A stretch of DNA of 5,296 nt. It comes from Cyanobacteria bacterium UBA8803. Lineage in GTDB: Bacteria; Cyanobacteriota; Cyanobacteriia; Cyanobacteriales; Coleofasciculaceae. Below the pieces are notes generated by a model. That model searched no databases. It was not told where the DNA came from and saw only the letters and a list, made by a program, of their open reading frames with translations. Location of the stretch: assembly GCA_003505715.1 (NCBI GenBank), contig DNXU01000125.1, positions 12,850 to 18,145 on the forward strand, read 5' to 3'. Shown here piece after piece: positions 1 through 5,296 of the stretch. The number at the start of each line of letters is the position of its first letter. Positions within the stretch are counted from its first letter, which is position 1. A program made the translations under genes and the position numbers.

Positions 1-65
1 GGGGGTAATGGCAGCGGATTTGGGATGAAACCCTTTCTTTGCCTAAGCTGAAGTCTAGCTTATAA

Positions 66-131
66 CCCCCCAAACCTGGGGGGGGAACTAGAATAGAATT
101 TTCTCCCCCCAAGGTTGGGGGGTCGGGGGGG
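66..131. repeat. Paired C-run/G-run hairpin repeats
   Basis: Two hairpins of the same design lie 21 nt apart: 66-83 (CCCCCCA, loop AACC, TGGGGGG) and 105-122 (CCCCCCAA, GG, TTGGGGGG). One copy matches the reverse complement of the other at 16 of 18 bases. A third G run of seven (125-131) follows after TC. Repeats of this kind are scattered between genes in many filamentous cyanobacteria. They lie past the operon terminator, and no gene is seen in 1-149. Confidence 0.7.
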
Positions 132-149
132 CAAAATCGAGCCTTCACG

Positions 150-182
150 AAAAAAATCCCCCGCCCGGAGGCAGGGGATTTT
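150..182 (-). terminator. Rho-independent terminator of the psaA-psaB unit
   Basis: Read on the minus strand, arms AAAATCCCCTGCC and GGCGGGGGATTTT pair over 13 positions, one of them a T-G wobble, around the four-base loop TCCG. The pairing uses the first four of a run of seven T (156-150), leaving TTT and then C. It starts 35 nt after the psaB stop codon, as expected for the end of the operon. On the plus strand the same hairpin is followed by TTTTCTTT, so it could also stop a convergent transcript from the left. Termination is inferred from structure alone. Confidence 0.93.
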
Positions 183-205
183 CTTTAATTACCTATAACG
201 CTAGT

Positions 206-238
206 TTTATTAGCTGTTAACCAAATTTACTAGCTGTT
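206..238 (-). repeat. 13-bp direct repeat across the psaB stop
   Basis: On the minus strand AACAGCTAGTAAA (238-226) recurs as AACAGCTAATAAA (218-206), 12 of 13 identical with a 20-bp period. The first copy encodes part of the PsaB C-terminus (Thr-Ala-Ser-Lys); the second begins within the stop codon. It looks like a small imperfect tandem duplication, in another frame because 20 is not a multiple of three. Confidence 0.55.
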
Positions 239-2445
239 GAGGCAATTACAAAGGCCGCATAAGTGATGACGTAGCCAACGGTGAAGTGAGCTAGACCAAC
301 TAAGCGAGCTTGAACGATGGATAGAGCAACTGGCTTGTCCTTCCAGCGAACCAGGTTCGCCAGAGGAGTGCGCTCGTGTGCCCAAACTAGGGTTTCGATC
401 AACTCTTGCCAGTAACCACGCCAGCTGATCAGGAACATGAAACCAGTAGCCCAAACCAGGTGTCCGAGGAGGAACATCCAAGCCCAGACTGACAGGTTGC
501 TGGTGCCATAGGGGTTGTACCCGTTAATCAACTGAGAGGAGTACAGCCAGAGGTAATCGCGCAACCAACCCATGAGGTAGGTGGAAGACTCATTGAATTG
601 AGCCACGTTACCTTGCCAAATTCCCAGATGCTTCCAGTGCCAGTAGAAGGTGACCCAACCAATGGTATTCAACATCCAGAACATAGCTAGGTAGAAGGCG
701 TCCCAAGCGGAGATATCGCAGGTGCCGCCACGGCCAGGGCCATCGCAGGGGAAGCTGTAGCCGAAGTCTTTCTTATCGGGCATCAGCTTAGAACCACGAG
801 CATCCAACGCACCTTTGACCAGGATCAGGGTGGTGGTGTGCAAGCCGAGAGCGATCGCATGGTGTACCAGGAAATCTCCAGGGCCGATGGTTAAGAACAG
901 AGAGTTAGTATCGCTGTTGATAGCGTCTAGCCAACCAGGTAACCAAACATTACCGTGATTAGGCCAAGCTGTGGTGGCAAGGCTATCCGGATTGGACAAG
1001 AAGGCGTCAAATCCATAGAGCAGCTTACCGTGAGCGGCTTGAATCCACTGAGCGAAGACAGGTTCGATGAGAATCTGCTTTTCAGGGGTGCCGAAGGCAA
1101 CCACGACATCATTGTGGACGTATAGACCTAGAGTGTGGAAGCCCAAGAACAAGGAGACCCAGCTCAAGTGCGAGATGATAGCTTCCTTGTGAGCCAATAC
1201 CCTTGCCAGTACGTTGTTCTTGTTAGCTTCAGGGTCGTAATCCCGCACCAAGAAGATTGCTCCGTGGGCGAAAGCACCAACCATTAAGAAGCCAGCAATG
1301 TACTGGTGGTGGGTGTAGAGGGCTGCCTGGGTAGTGAAGTCCTTAGCCATAAAGGCGTAAGGTGGCAGCGAATACATGTGCTGGGCTACCAGAGAGGTAA
1401 TTACACCCAAGCAAGCTAGGTGCCAGCCTAACTGGAAGTGCAGCGAGTTGTTATAGGTGTCGTAAATCCCTTTGTGGCCTTCTCCCAACAGTCCACCGAA
1501 AGGCGTGCCAACCGGAGGATTATGGGCTGCCATGATATCTTTCATGCTGTGACCAATGCCGAAGTTGGTCTTGTACATGTGGCCAGCAATGATGAATAGC
1601 ACGGCAATTGCTAGGTGGTGGTGGGCGATATCCGTCAGCCAGAGAGACTCGGTCTGAGGATGGAAACCACCCAAGAAGGTCAGAATCGCTGTACCTGCCC
1701 CTTCAGAGGTGCCGAACACATGTTGGGCGGTATCGGGATTCTGAGCATAAACACCCCAGTTGCCTGTAAAGAAGGGAGCCAAACCTGCCGGGTGCGGCTT
1801 AACGGACAGGAAGTTGTCCCAACCGACGTGCTGTCCGCGAGATTCGGGGATAGCAACGTGAACTAGGTGCCCTGTCCAGGCCAAAGAGCTGACGCCAAAC
1901 AAACCGGCCAGGTGGTGGTTCAGGCGAGACTCAGCATTCTTGAACCAGGCTAAGCTGGGGCGGAACTTGGGCTGTAGGTGCAGCCAGCCTGCGAACAGGA
2001 AGACTGCTGCTAGGATCAACAGGAACAATGCCCCTTGATACAGGTCGCCGTTCGTCCGCATCCCCTGGGTGTACCACCAGTGGTAGACACCAGAGTAAGC
2101 AATGTCAACTGGATTAGAAGCACCAGCGCGGGTAAAAGCATCAACTGCTGGTGCGCCGAATTGGGGGTCCCAAATCGCATGGGCGATGGGACGGATATTT
2201 AGTGGATCTTTGATCCACTGTTCAAAGTTACCTTGCCAAGCTACGTGGAACAGGCTGCCGGAAGTCCACAAGAAAATGATTGCGAGATGGCCGAAGTGAG
2301 AAGCAAAAATCTTTTGATAAAGATTCTCTTCCGTCATGCCATCATGACTTTCAAAGTCGTGAGCTGTGGCAATTCCGTACCAGATTCGACGTGTTGTCGG
2401 ATCTTGAGCGAGATCCTGGCTAAATTTTGGAAATTTTGTTGCCAT
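217..2445 (-). CDS. psaB: Photosystem I P700 chlorophyll a apoprotein A2 (PsaB)
   Basis: PsaB pairs with PsaA to bind P700, the B-branch cofactors, half of FX and a large share of the core antenna chlorophylls and carotenoids. The product is 742 residues with eleven membrane helices at about 47-70, 136-155, 175-198, 271-290, 335-358, 376-400, 420-444, 522-545, 579-602, 648-672 and 709-733. Family alignment from memory places FX ligands Cys567 and Cys576, P700 ligand His662, A0 ligand Met670, A1 pocket Trp675, Trp679 and Leu708, and lumenal docking Trp633. The start rests on the conserved N-terminus [20 protein letters not shown], because the ribosome site is poor: the nearest AGGA lies 13 nt before the ATG. 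The lumenal loop at 486-504 is the long form seen in species with red chlorophylls. It is the second gene after psaA, and a strong terminator follows. Tyr635 and His497 look less usual and are discussed as findings. Confidence 0.99.
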   Translation of the reverse strand: MATKFPKFSQDLAQDPTTRRIWYGIATAHDFESHDGMTEENLYQKIFASHFGHLAIIFLWTSGSLFHVAWQGNFEQWIKDPLNIRPIAHAIWDPQFGAPAVDAFTRAGASNPVDIAYSGVYHWWYTQGMRTNGDLYQGALFLLILAAVFLFAGWLHLQPKFRPSLAWFKNAESRLNHHLAGLFGVSSLAWTGHLVHVAIPESRGQHVGWDNFLSVKPHPAGLAPFFTGNWGVYAQNPDTAQHVFGTSEGAGTAILTFLGGFHPQTESLWLTDIAHHHLAIAVLFIIAGHMYKTNFGIGHSMKDIMAAHNPPVGTPFGGLLGEGHKGIYDTYNNSLHFQLGWHLACLGVITSLVAQHMYSLPPYAFMAKDFTTQAALYTHHQYIAGFLMVGAFAHGAIFLVRDYDPEANKNNVLARVLAHKEAIISHLSWVSLFLGFHTLGLYVHNDVVVAFGTPEKQILIEPVFAQWIQAAHGKLLYGFDAFLSNPDSLATTAWPNHGNVWLPGWLDAINSDTNSLFLTIGPGDFLVHHAIALGLHTTTLILVKGALDARGSKLMPDKKDFGYSFPCDGPGRGGTCDISAWDAFYLAMFWMLNTIGWVTFYWHWKHLGIWQGNVAQFNESSTYLMGWLRDYLWLYSSQLINGYNPYGTSNLSVWAWMFLLGHLVWATGFMFLISWRGYWQELIETLVWAHERTPLANLVRWKDKPVALSIVQARLVGLAHFTVGYVITYAAFVIASTASKFG
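851..858. repeat. HIP1 palindrome
   Basis: GCGATCGC, the highly iterated palindrome abundant in many cyanobacterial genomes, lies inside psaB. It supports a cyanobacterial source. Confidence 0.85.
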
Positions 2446-2458
2446 CTGTCTTAGGAAA

Positions 2459-2462
2459 TCCT
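2459..2462 (-). promoter_or_regulatory. Weak, distant psaB ribosome binding site
   Basis: The only purine match near the psaB ATG is AGGA, with a 13-nt spacer, longer than usual. It sits in TAGGATTTCCTA (2452-2463), which can fold as a 4-bp hairpin with an ATTT loop. Immediately before the ATG the sequence is AAGACAG, with no good match. Initiation may depend on unstructured mRNA, coupling or reading through from psaA; that is inference. Confidence 0.4.
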
Positions 2463-2469
2463 ACTCGCT

Positions 2470-2487
2470 GACTTATGAGACTTATGC
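2470..2487. repeat. 9-bp tandem repeat in the psaB leader
   Basis: GACTTATGA (2470-2478) is followed directly by GACTTATGC (2479-2487), eight of nine bases identical. On the transcript these are GCATAAGTC and TCATAAGTC, 25 to 42 nt before the psaB ATG. They overlap the 3' arm of a hairpin (2475-2503) whose paired segments are ATGAG/CTCAT and CTTA/TAAG. Confidence 0.55.
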
Positions 2488-2520
2488 CATTAAGACTGCT
2501 CATGTTTTGTCTGTCTGAGT

Positions 2521-2557
2521 GACCCCCTGGAACCTAAGTTCCAGGTTGGTTCGGGTC
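2521..2557 (-). promoter_or_regulatory. Strong intercistronic hairpin
   Basis: Arms CCTGGAAC and GTTCCAGG form a perfect 8-bp stem with loop TTAG (minus strand 2545-2526). Outside it, GACCC (2557-2553) pairs with GGGTC (2525-2521), giving 13 bp with a 7-nt bulge on the 5' side. The bases that follow in the transcript are ACTCAGACAG, not a U tract, so this looks like a processing or stability element rather than a terminator. Function is inferred. Confidence 0.65.
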
Positions 2558-2568
2558 TTGACAGGTAA

Positions 2569-2586
2569 GACACATTTGATTGTGTC
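2569..2586 (-). repeat. 6-bp intercistronic inverted repeat
   Basis: Perfect arms GACACA and TGTGTC flank the 6-nt loop ATCAAA on the minus strand. A further short pairing, TTGAC with GTCAA (2610-2614 and 2558-2562), encloses it. No T run follows, so it is not a terminator. Confidence 0.5.
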
Positions 2587-2621
2587 CCACTTTAGAAATT
2601 TGCTATCAGGTCAAACAGCCG

Positions 2622-4877
2622 TTATCCGACTGATAGGATTCGTGCCAGGAAGAATGACCAGGTGGTTACGATTCCTCCTAGGAGGTAGTGAGCTACCCCT
2701 ACAGCCCGACCCTGAATGATGCTCAGAGCGCGAGGCTGAATTGCTGGAGCCACTTTCAATTTATTATGCGCCCAAACGATGGATTCGATCAGTTCTTGCC
2801 AGTAACCACGGCCACTGAACAGGAACATCAAGCTGAATGCCCAAACGAAGTGAGCGCCTAGGAATAGGATGCCATAGGCCGAAAGGGCCGATCCATAGGA
2901 GTTGATCACCTGAGAGGCTTGCGCCCACAGGAAATCGCGCAACCAACCGTTAATCGTTAAGGCACTGGTAGCAAAGTTTCCACCGGTGATGTGAGATACG
3001 GTGCCATCAGAGGCTACTGTTCCCCAAACATCTGATTGCATCTTCCAGCTGAAGTGGAAAATCACAACTGAAATGCAGTTGTACATCCAGAACAGACCTA
3101 GGAAGACGTGATCCCAAGCCGATACCTGGCAGGTGCCGCCCCGACCTGGACCATCGCAAGGGAAGCGGAAGCCCAGCTGAGATTTGTCGGGAATCAAGCG
3201 AGAGTTACGGGCATATAGTACGCCCTTGAGGAGAATTAGGACAGTGACATGGATGGTAAAGGCATGGATATGGTGAACCATAAAGTCCGCCGTACCCAGA
3301 GCAATGGGCATCATTGCCACTTTGCCACCCACGGCCAGAATCCCACCACCAAAAGCATAGCTAACTGGCTCCAGTGCATTGGGAGCAGTACCGCCTGGTG
3401 CTAGGGCGTGGATATTTTGTACCCACTGAGCAAAAACTGGTTGTAACTGAATCCCGGTATCTGAGAAAAGATCCTGAGGACGGCCAAAAGCCCGCATCGT
3501 GTCGTTGTGAACGTACAGACCGAAGCTGTGGAAGCCTAGGAAAATACAGACCCAGTTGAGGTGAGAGATGATGGCATCCCGGTGACGGAGTACCCGATCC
3601 AACAGGTTGTTCTGGTGGACAGCAGGGTCGTAGTCACGCACCATGAAGATGGCTGCGTGCGCAGCGCCTCCAACAATACAGAAGGCACCAATCCACATAT
3701 GGTGGGTAAAGATGGACAGCTGCGTGCCATAGTCTGTGGCTAGGTACGGATAGGGAGGCATCGCGTACATGTGATGAGCCACAATGATGGTCAGCGAACC
3801 GAGCATGGCTAGGTTCCAGGACAGCTGGCAGTGCCAAGAAGTGGTGAAAATCTCATACATCCCCTTGTGGCCTTCGCCAGTGAAGGGGCCTTTATGAGCT
3901 TCCAGAATTTCCTTGAAGCTGTGACCAATTCCCCAGTTCGTCCGGTACATGTGACCGGCGATGATGAGCAGCACGGCGATCGCTAAGTGATGGTGTGCCG
4001 TATCTGACAACCACAAGCCGCCCGTAGTTGGGTTTAACCCCCCCTTGAACGTTAGGAAGTCCGCGTACTGACCCCAGTTCAAGGTGAAGAAGGGCTTCAA
4101 CCCTTGTTCAAAACTGGGATACAGTTCCGCCATCAAGCTCTTGTTCAAAATGAACTCATGAGGCAAGGGGATGTCGGCAGGAGCCACCCCAGCATCCAAG
4201 AGCTTGTTAATAGGCAGAGAAACGTGGATCTGGTGACCCGCCCAACCCAGGGAGCCGCAACCGAGCAACCCAGCCAGGTGGTGGTTCATCATGGATTCCA
4301 CATTCTGGAACCATTCCAGTTTGGGTGCTCTCTTGTGGTAGTGGAACCAGCCGGCAAACAGCATCAGGGCAGCCATGACCAGGCCACCAATCGCTGTACA
4401 GTAAAGCTGGTAAGTATTTGTAAAACCAGCGGCACGCCAGATCTGGAAGAAGCCAGAGGTGATTTGAATGCCGTGGAAACCTCCACCCACATCCGCGTTC
4501 AATATCCCTTGACCAACAACTGGCCAAACGACTTGAGCACTGGGCTTGATGTTGATCGGATCGCTTAACCAAGCCTCATAGTTTGAAAAGCGAGCGCCAT
4601 GGAAATACATGCCGCTCAACCAGACGAAAACAACCGCTAAGTGACCGAAGTGCGCACTGAATATTTTGCGCGATACATCTTCTAGGTCGCTTGTATGACT
4701 ATCGAAATCGTGAGCGTTAGCGTGAAGGTTCCAAATCCAAGTTGTGGTTTTGGGTCCTCTGGCAAGGGTGCGGTCAAAGTGACCGGGCTGAGACCACTTC
4801 TCAAAAGAAGTGGGAACCGGGTCTTTATCGACCACTACCTTCGCTTTCGCCCCACGATCAGGAGGGCTAATTGTCAT
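2622..4877 (-). CDS. psaA: Photosystem I P700 chlorophyll a apoprotein A1 (PsaA)
   Basis: PsaA is one half of the thylakoid photosystem I reaction-centre heterodimer, which moves electrons from lumenal plastocyanin or cytochrome c6 to stromal ferredoxin. The 751-residue product has normal cyanobacterial length. Eleven membrane helices can be read, at roughly 71-94, 157-179, 195-219, 291-312, 350-373, 389-415, 436-458, 533-555, 589-612, 665-688 and 722-744. The first six form the antenna domain, rich in His ligands (NHH at 198-200, HHH at 295-297). Placed by family alignment from memory: FX ligands Cys574 and Cys583 in [13 protein letters not shown]700 ligand His676, P700 hydrogen-bond donors Tyr731 and Thr739, A0 ligand Met684, A1 pocket Ser688, Trp693 and Leu718, and lumenal docking Trp651. 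The ATG gives the family N-terminus [13 protein letters not shown] and has GAGGAG 7 nt upstream. It is the first gene of a dicistronic unit with psaB. No frameshift or missing key residue is seen. Confidence 0.99.
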   Translation of the reverse strand: MTISPPDRGAKAKVVVDKDPVPTSFEKWSQPGHFDRTLARGPKTTTWIWNLHANAHDFDSHTSDLEDVSRKIFSAHFGHLAVVFVWLSGMYFHGARFSNYEAWLSDPINIKPSAQVVWPVVGQGILNADVGGGFHGIQITSGFFQIWRAAGFTNTYQLYCTAIGGLVMAALMLFAGWFHYHKRAPKLEWFQNVESMMNHHLAGLLGCGSLGWAGHQIHVSLPINKLLDAGVAPADIPLPHEFILNKSLMAELYPSFEQGLKPFFTLNWGQYADFLTFKGGLNPTTGGLWLSDTAHHHLAIAVLLIIAGHMYRTNWGIGHSFKEILEAHKGPFTGEGHKGMYEIFTTSWHCQLSWNLAMLGSLTIIVAHHMYAMPPYPYLATDYGTQLSIFTHHMWIGAFCIVGGAAHAAIFMVRDYDPAVHQNNLLDRVLRHRDAIISHLNWVCIFLGFHSFGLYVHNDTMRAFGRPQDLFSDTGIQLQPVFAQWVQNIHALAPGGTAPNALEPVSYAFGGGILAVGGKVAMMPIALGTADFMVHHIHAFTIHVTVLILLKGVLYARNSRLIPDKSQLGFRFPCDGPGRGGTCQVSAWDHVFLGLFWMYNCISVVIFHFSWKMQSDVWGTVASDGTVSHITGGNFATSALTINGWLRDFLWAQASQVINSYGSALSAYGILFLGAHFVWAFSLMFLFSGRGYWQELIESIVWAHNKLKVAPAIQPRALSIIQGRAVGVAHYLLGGIVTTWSFFLARILSVG
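3976..3983. repeat. HIP1 palindrome
   Basis: A second GCGATCGC lies inside psaA. Two copies in 5.3 kb is well above the chance rate of about one per 65 kb at even base composition. Confidence 0.85.
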
Positions 4878-4884
4878 GAGGAAT

Positions 4885-4890
4885 CTCCTC
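4885..4890 (-). promoter_or_regulatory. psaA ribosome binding site
   Basis: GAGGAG on the minus strand, ending 7 nt before the psaA ATG, matches the anti-Shine-Dalgarno end of 16S rRNA and settles the start. Five of its bases (4886-4890, GAGGA) can pair with the TCCTC lying directly before the ATG (4878-4882), forming a 5-bp hairpin with a 3-base loop that would hide the site. Confidence 0.85.
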
Positions 4891-4942
4891 TCTAGACAAG
4901 GAACGAGAAATACCCTAAGGGAAGTTGACTTTTACTAATGAG

Positions 4943-4973
4943 GGGAAAGCACCGCCAATAGCGAGACTTTCCC
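4943..4973 (-). promoter_or_regulatory. Hairpin in the psaA leader
   Basis: On the minus strand, GGGAAAG (4973-4967) pairs with CTTTCCC (4949-4943) in a perfect 7-bp stem. Inside it CGC pairs with GCG around TATTG, separated by a small internal loop that allows two T-G wobbles. It lies 65 nt before the psaA ATG, so it is probably in the 5' untranslated region. No T tract follows. A role in mRNA stability or translation is inferred. Confidence 0.5.
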
Positions 4974-4989
4974 TGGGAAACATCCCCGT

Positions 4990-5009
4990 TTTGAATAGTT
5001 ACATTCAAA
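4990..5009. repeat. 7-bp inverted repeat upstream of psaA
   Basis: TTTGAAT and ATTCAAA are perfect inverted arms separated by 6 nt (AGTTAC on the plus strand). It could be a leader hairpin or a dimeric protein-binding site; the sequence alone does not decide. It overlaps the weak HLR1-like match. Confidence 0.5.
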
Positions 5010-5209
5010 GGGATTACCTTCTGTTGTTAGATGATAGGTCTTGGCTCAGGAACTCTTTGGTAGCAGTTAACAAAAATTCAAACTTGAGCAAATCCAGCTC
5101 TTCTTTAGCTTGTACTGCGAAAGTACCCAGAAAAAAGTCAAGAGGAGTTGGCATAAAATTTACAAAAAGCAATATAAACCTAGGCTCGGTCTCAGGATCG
5201 CTCAAAAAG

Positions 5210-5230
5210 CCTCAGCAGTCAGCAATCAGC
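5210..5230. repeat. Three heptanucleotide tandem units
   Basis: CCTCAGC, AGTCAGC and AATCAGC follow one another without gaps, sharing TCAGC with a 7-bp period; the minus strand reads GCTGATT, GCTGACT, GCTGAGG. Short heptanucleotide tandem repeats are a known feature of filamentous cyanobacterial genomes. Whether this short run belongs to such a family or is an operator is not known. Confidence 0.5.
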
Positions 5231-5296
5231 AAACAGTTGTTTTTTCTATAAACACCATAAACTTTTCACTCACGGCAAATTACTGAAAATAATTCC

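Larger units (their letters stand above)
2446..2621 (-). other. Structured psaA-psaB intercistronic spacer
   Basis: This 176-nt spacer lies between the psaA stop and the psaB start in the same transcript. Read in transcript order, it holds a 6-bp hairpin (2569-2586), a 13-bp bulged hairpin (2521-2557), and a split 9-bp hairpin (2475-2503) that overlaps a 9-bp tandem repeat (2470-2487). None is followed by a T run, so I do not call a terminator, and co-transcription is expected. I found no convincing internal promoter: TTGACC at 2609-2614 lacks a -10 at suitable spacing. Roles in mRNA processing, stability or psaB translation are inferred. Confidence 0.75.
4878..5296 (-). promoter_or_regulatory. 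psaA upstream region: promoter and leader
   Basis: This 419-nt stretch must hold the psaA promoter and leader. I cannot fix a transcription start. AATATA at 5171-5176 reads TATATT on the minus strand and is a possible -10, but has no recognisable -35 at 17-18 nt. TTGACT at 5136-5141 is a good -35 shape without a matching -10. Closer to the gene lie inverted repeats at 4943-4973 and 4990-5009, and a weak HLR1-like (RpaB-type) site at 4988-5005. A 7-bp-period repeat sits at 5210-5230. A 63-codon minus-strand frame (5014-5205, TTG start) is possible but unproven. Confidence 0.6.

Noticed and set aside
1468..1542. Extended PsaB stromal loop ([18 protein letters not shown])
   Set aside because: Longer than the plant loop by several residues, but the same form occurs in filamentous cyanobacteria such as Nostoc, so it is not a novel insertion.
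1615..1866. 83-codon plus-strand frame opposite psaB
   Set aside because: Antisense shadow of the conserved PsaB helix d and loop region; no start signal or recognisable product.
2155..2166. PsaB Gln95 in WDPQFG, where plants have His
   Set aside because: I first took it as a changed chlorophyll ligand, but Gln at this site also occurs in Thermosynechococcus PsaB as I recall it, so it is an ordinary cyanobacterial variant.
4104..4568. 154-codon plus-strand frame opposite psaA
   Set aside because: It lies wholly antisense to conserved PsaA sequence, has no ribosome site that I see, and its product resembles no family I know. Long antisense frames are expected over GC-balanced coding DNA.
5112..5126. 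GTACT/AGTAC inverted repeat with a 5-nt loop
   Set aside because: Only 5 bp, no T tract, inside the possible small frame; expected by chance in a region this long.
4925..5251. 108-codon plus-strand frame in the psaA upstream region
   Set aside because: TTG start, weak purine context, a Ser/Lys/Asn-rich product without domain features, and it runs across the expected psaA promoter and leader. Chance is the simplest reading, though I cannot exclude it.

Overview
This window is a cyanobacterial photosystem I core locus. Two large genes on the minus strand, psaA (2622-4877) and psaB (217-2445), encode the two homologous chlorophyll-binding reaction-centre subunits. They fill about 85% of the sequence. 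Both reading frames are intact, of normal family length, and keep the residues expected for P700, A0, A1 and FX. The plus-strand open frames over these genes look like shadows.

Several things point to a cyanobacterium rather than a plastid. The genes are 176 nt apart, far more than the short spacer in plant plastids. Two copies of the HIP1 palindrome GCGATCGC (851-858, 3976-3983) lie inside the genes. The flanks carry C/G-run and heptanucleotide repeats of the kind common in filamentous cyanobacteria. From memory, the proteins resemble Thermosynechococcus, Nostoc and Oscillatoriales sequences, including a PsaB lumenal loop absent or shortened in some species. I cannot name the genus.

Layout in the direction of transcription, right to left: 5296-4878 is a 419-nt upstream region with the promoter and leader of psaA, inverted repeats, a 7-bp-period repeat and one doubtful small open frame. 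Then come psaA, a structured 176-nt spacer with no terminator-like T tract, psaB, and a strong intrinsic terminator (150-182) 35 nt past the psaB stop. From 1 to 149 there is no gene, only C-run/G-run hairpin repeats.

PsaA and PsaB form the heterodimer that holds P700, both electron-transfer branches, the FX cluster and most core antenna chlorophylls. One dicistronic message would supply them together, and the spacer and leader structures are the likeliest sites for differential control. I see no undescribed multi-gene system. The points worth a second look are small: RNA structure around both start codons and in the spacer, two PsaB residues at functionally exposed lumenal sites, and short repeats at the edges.
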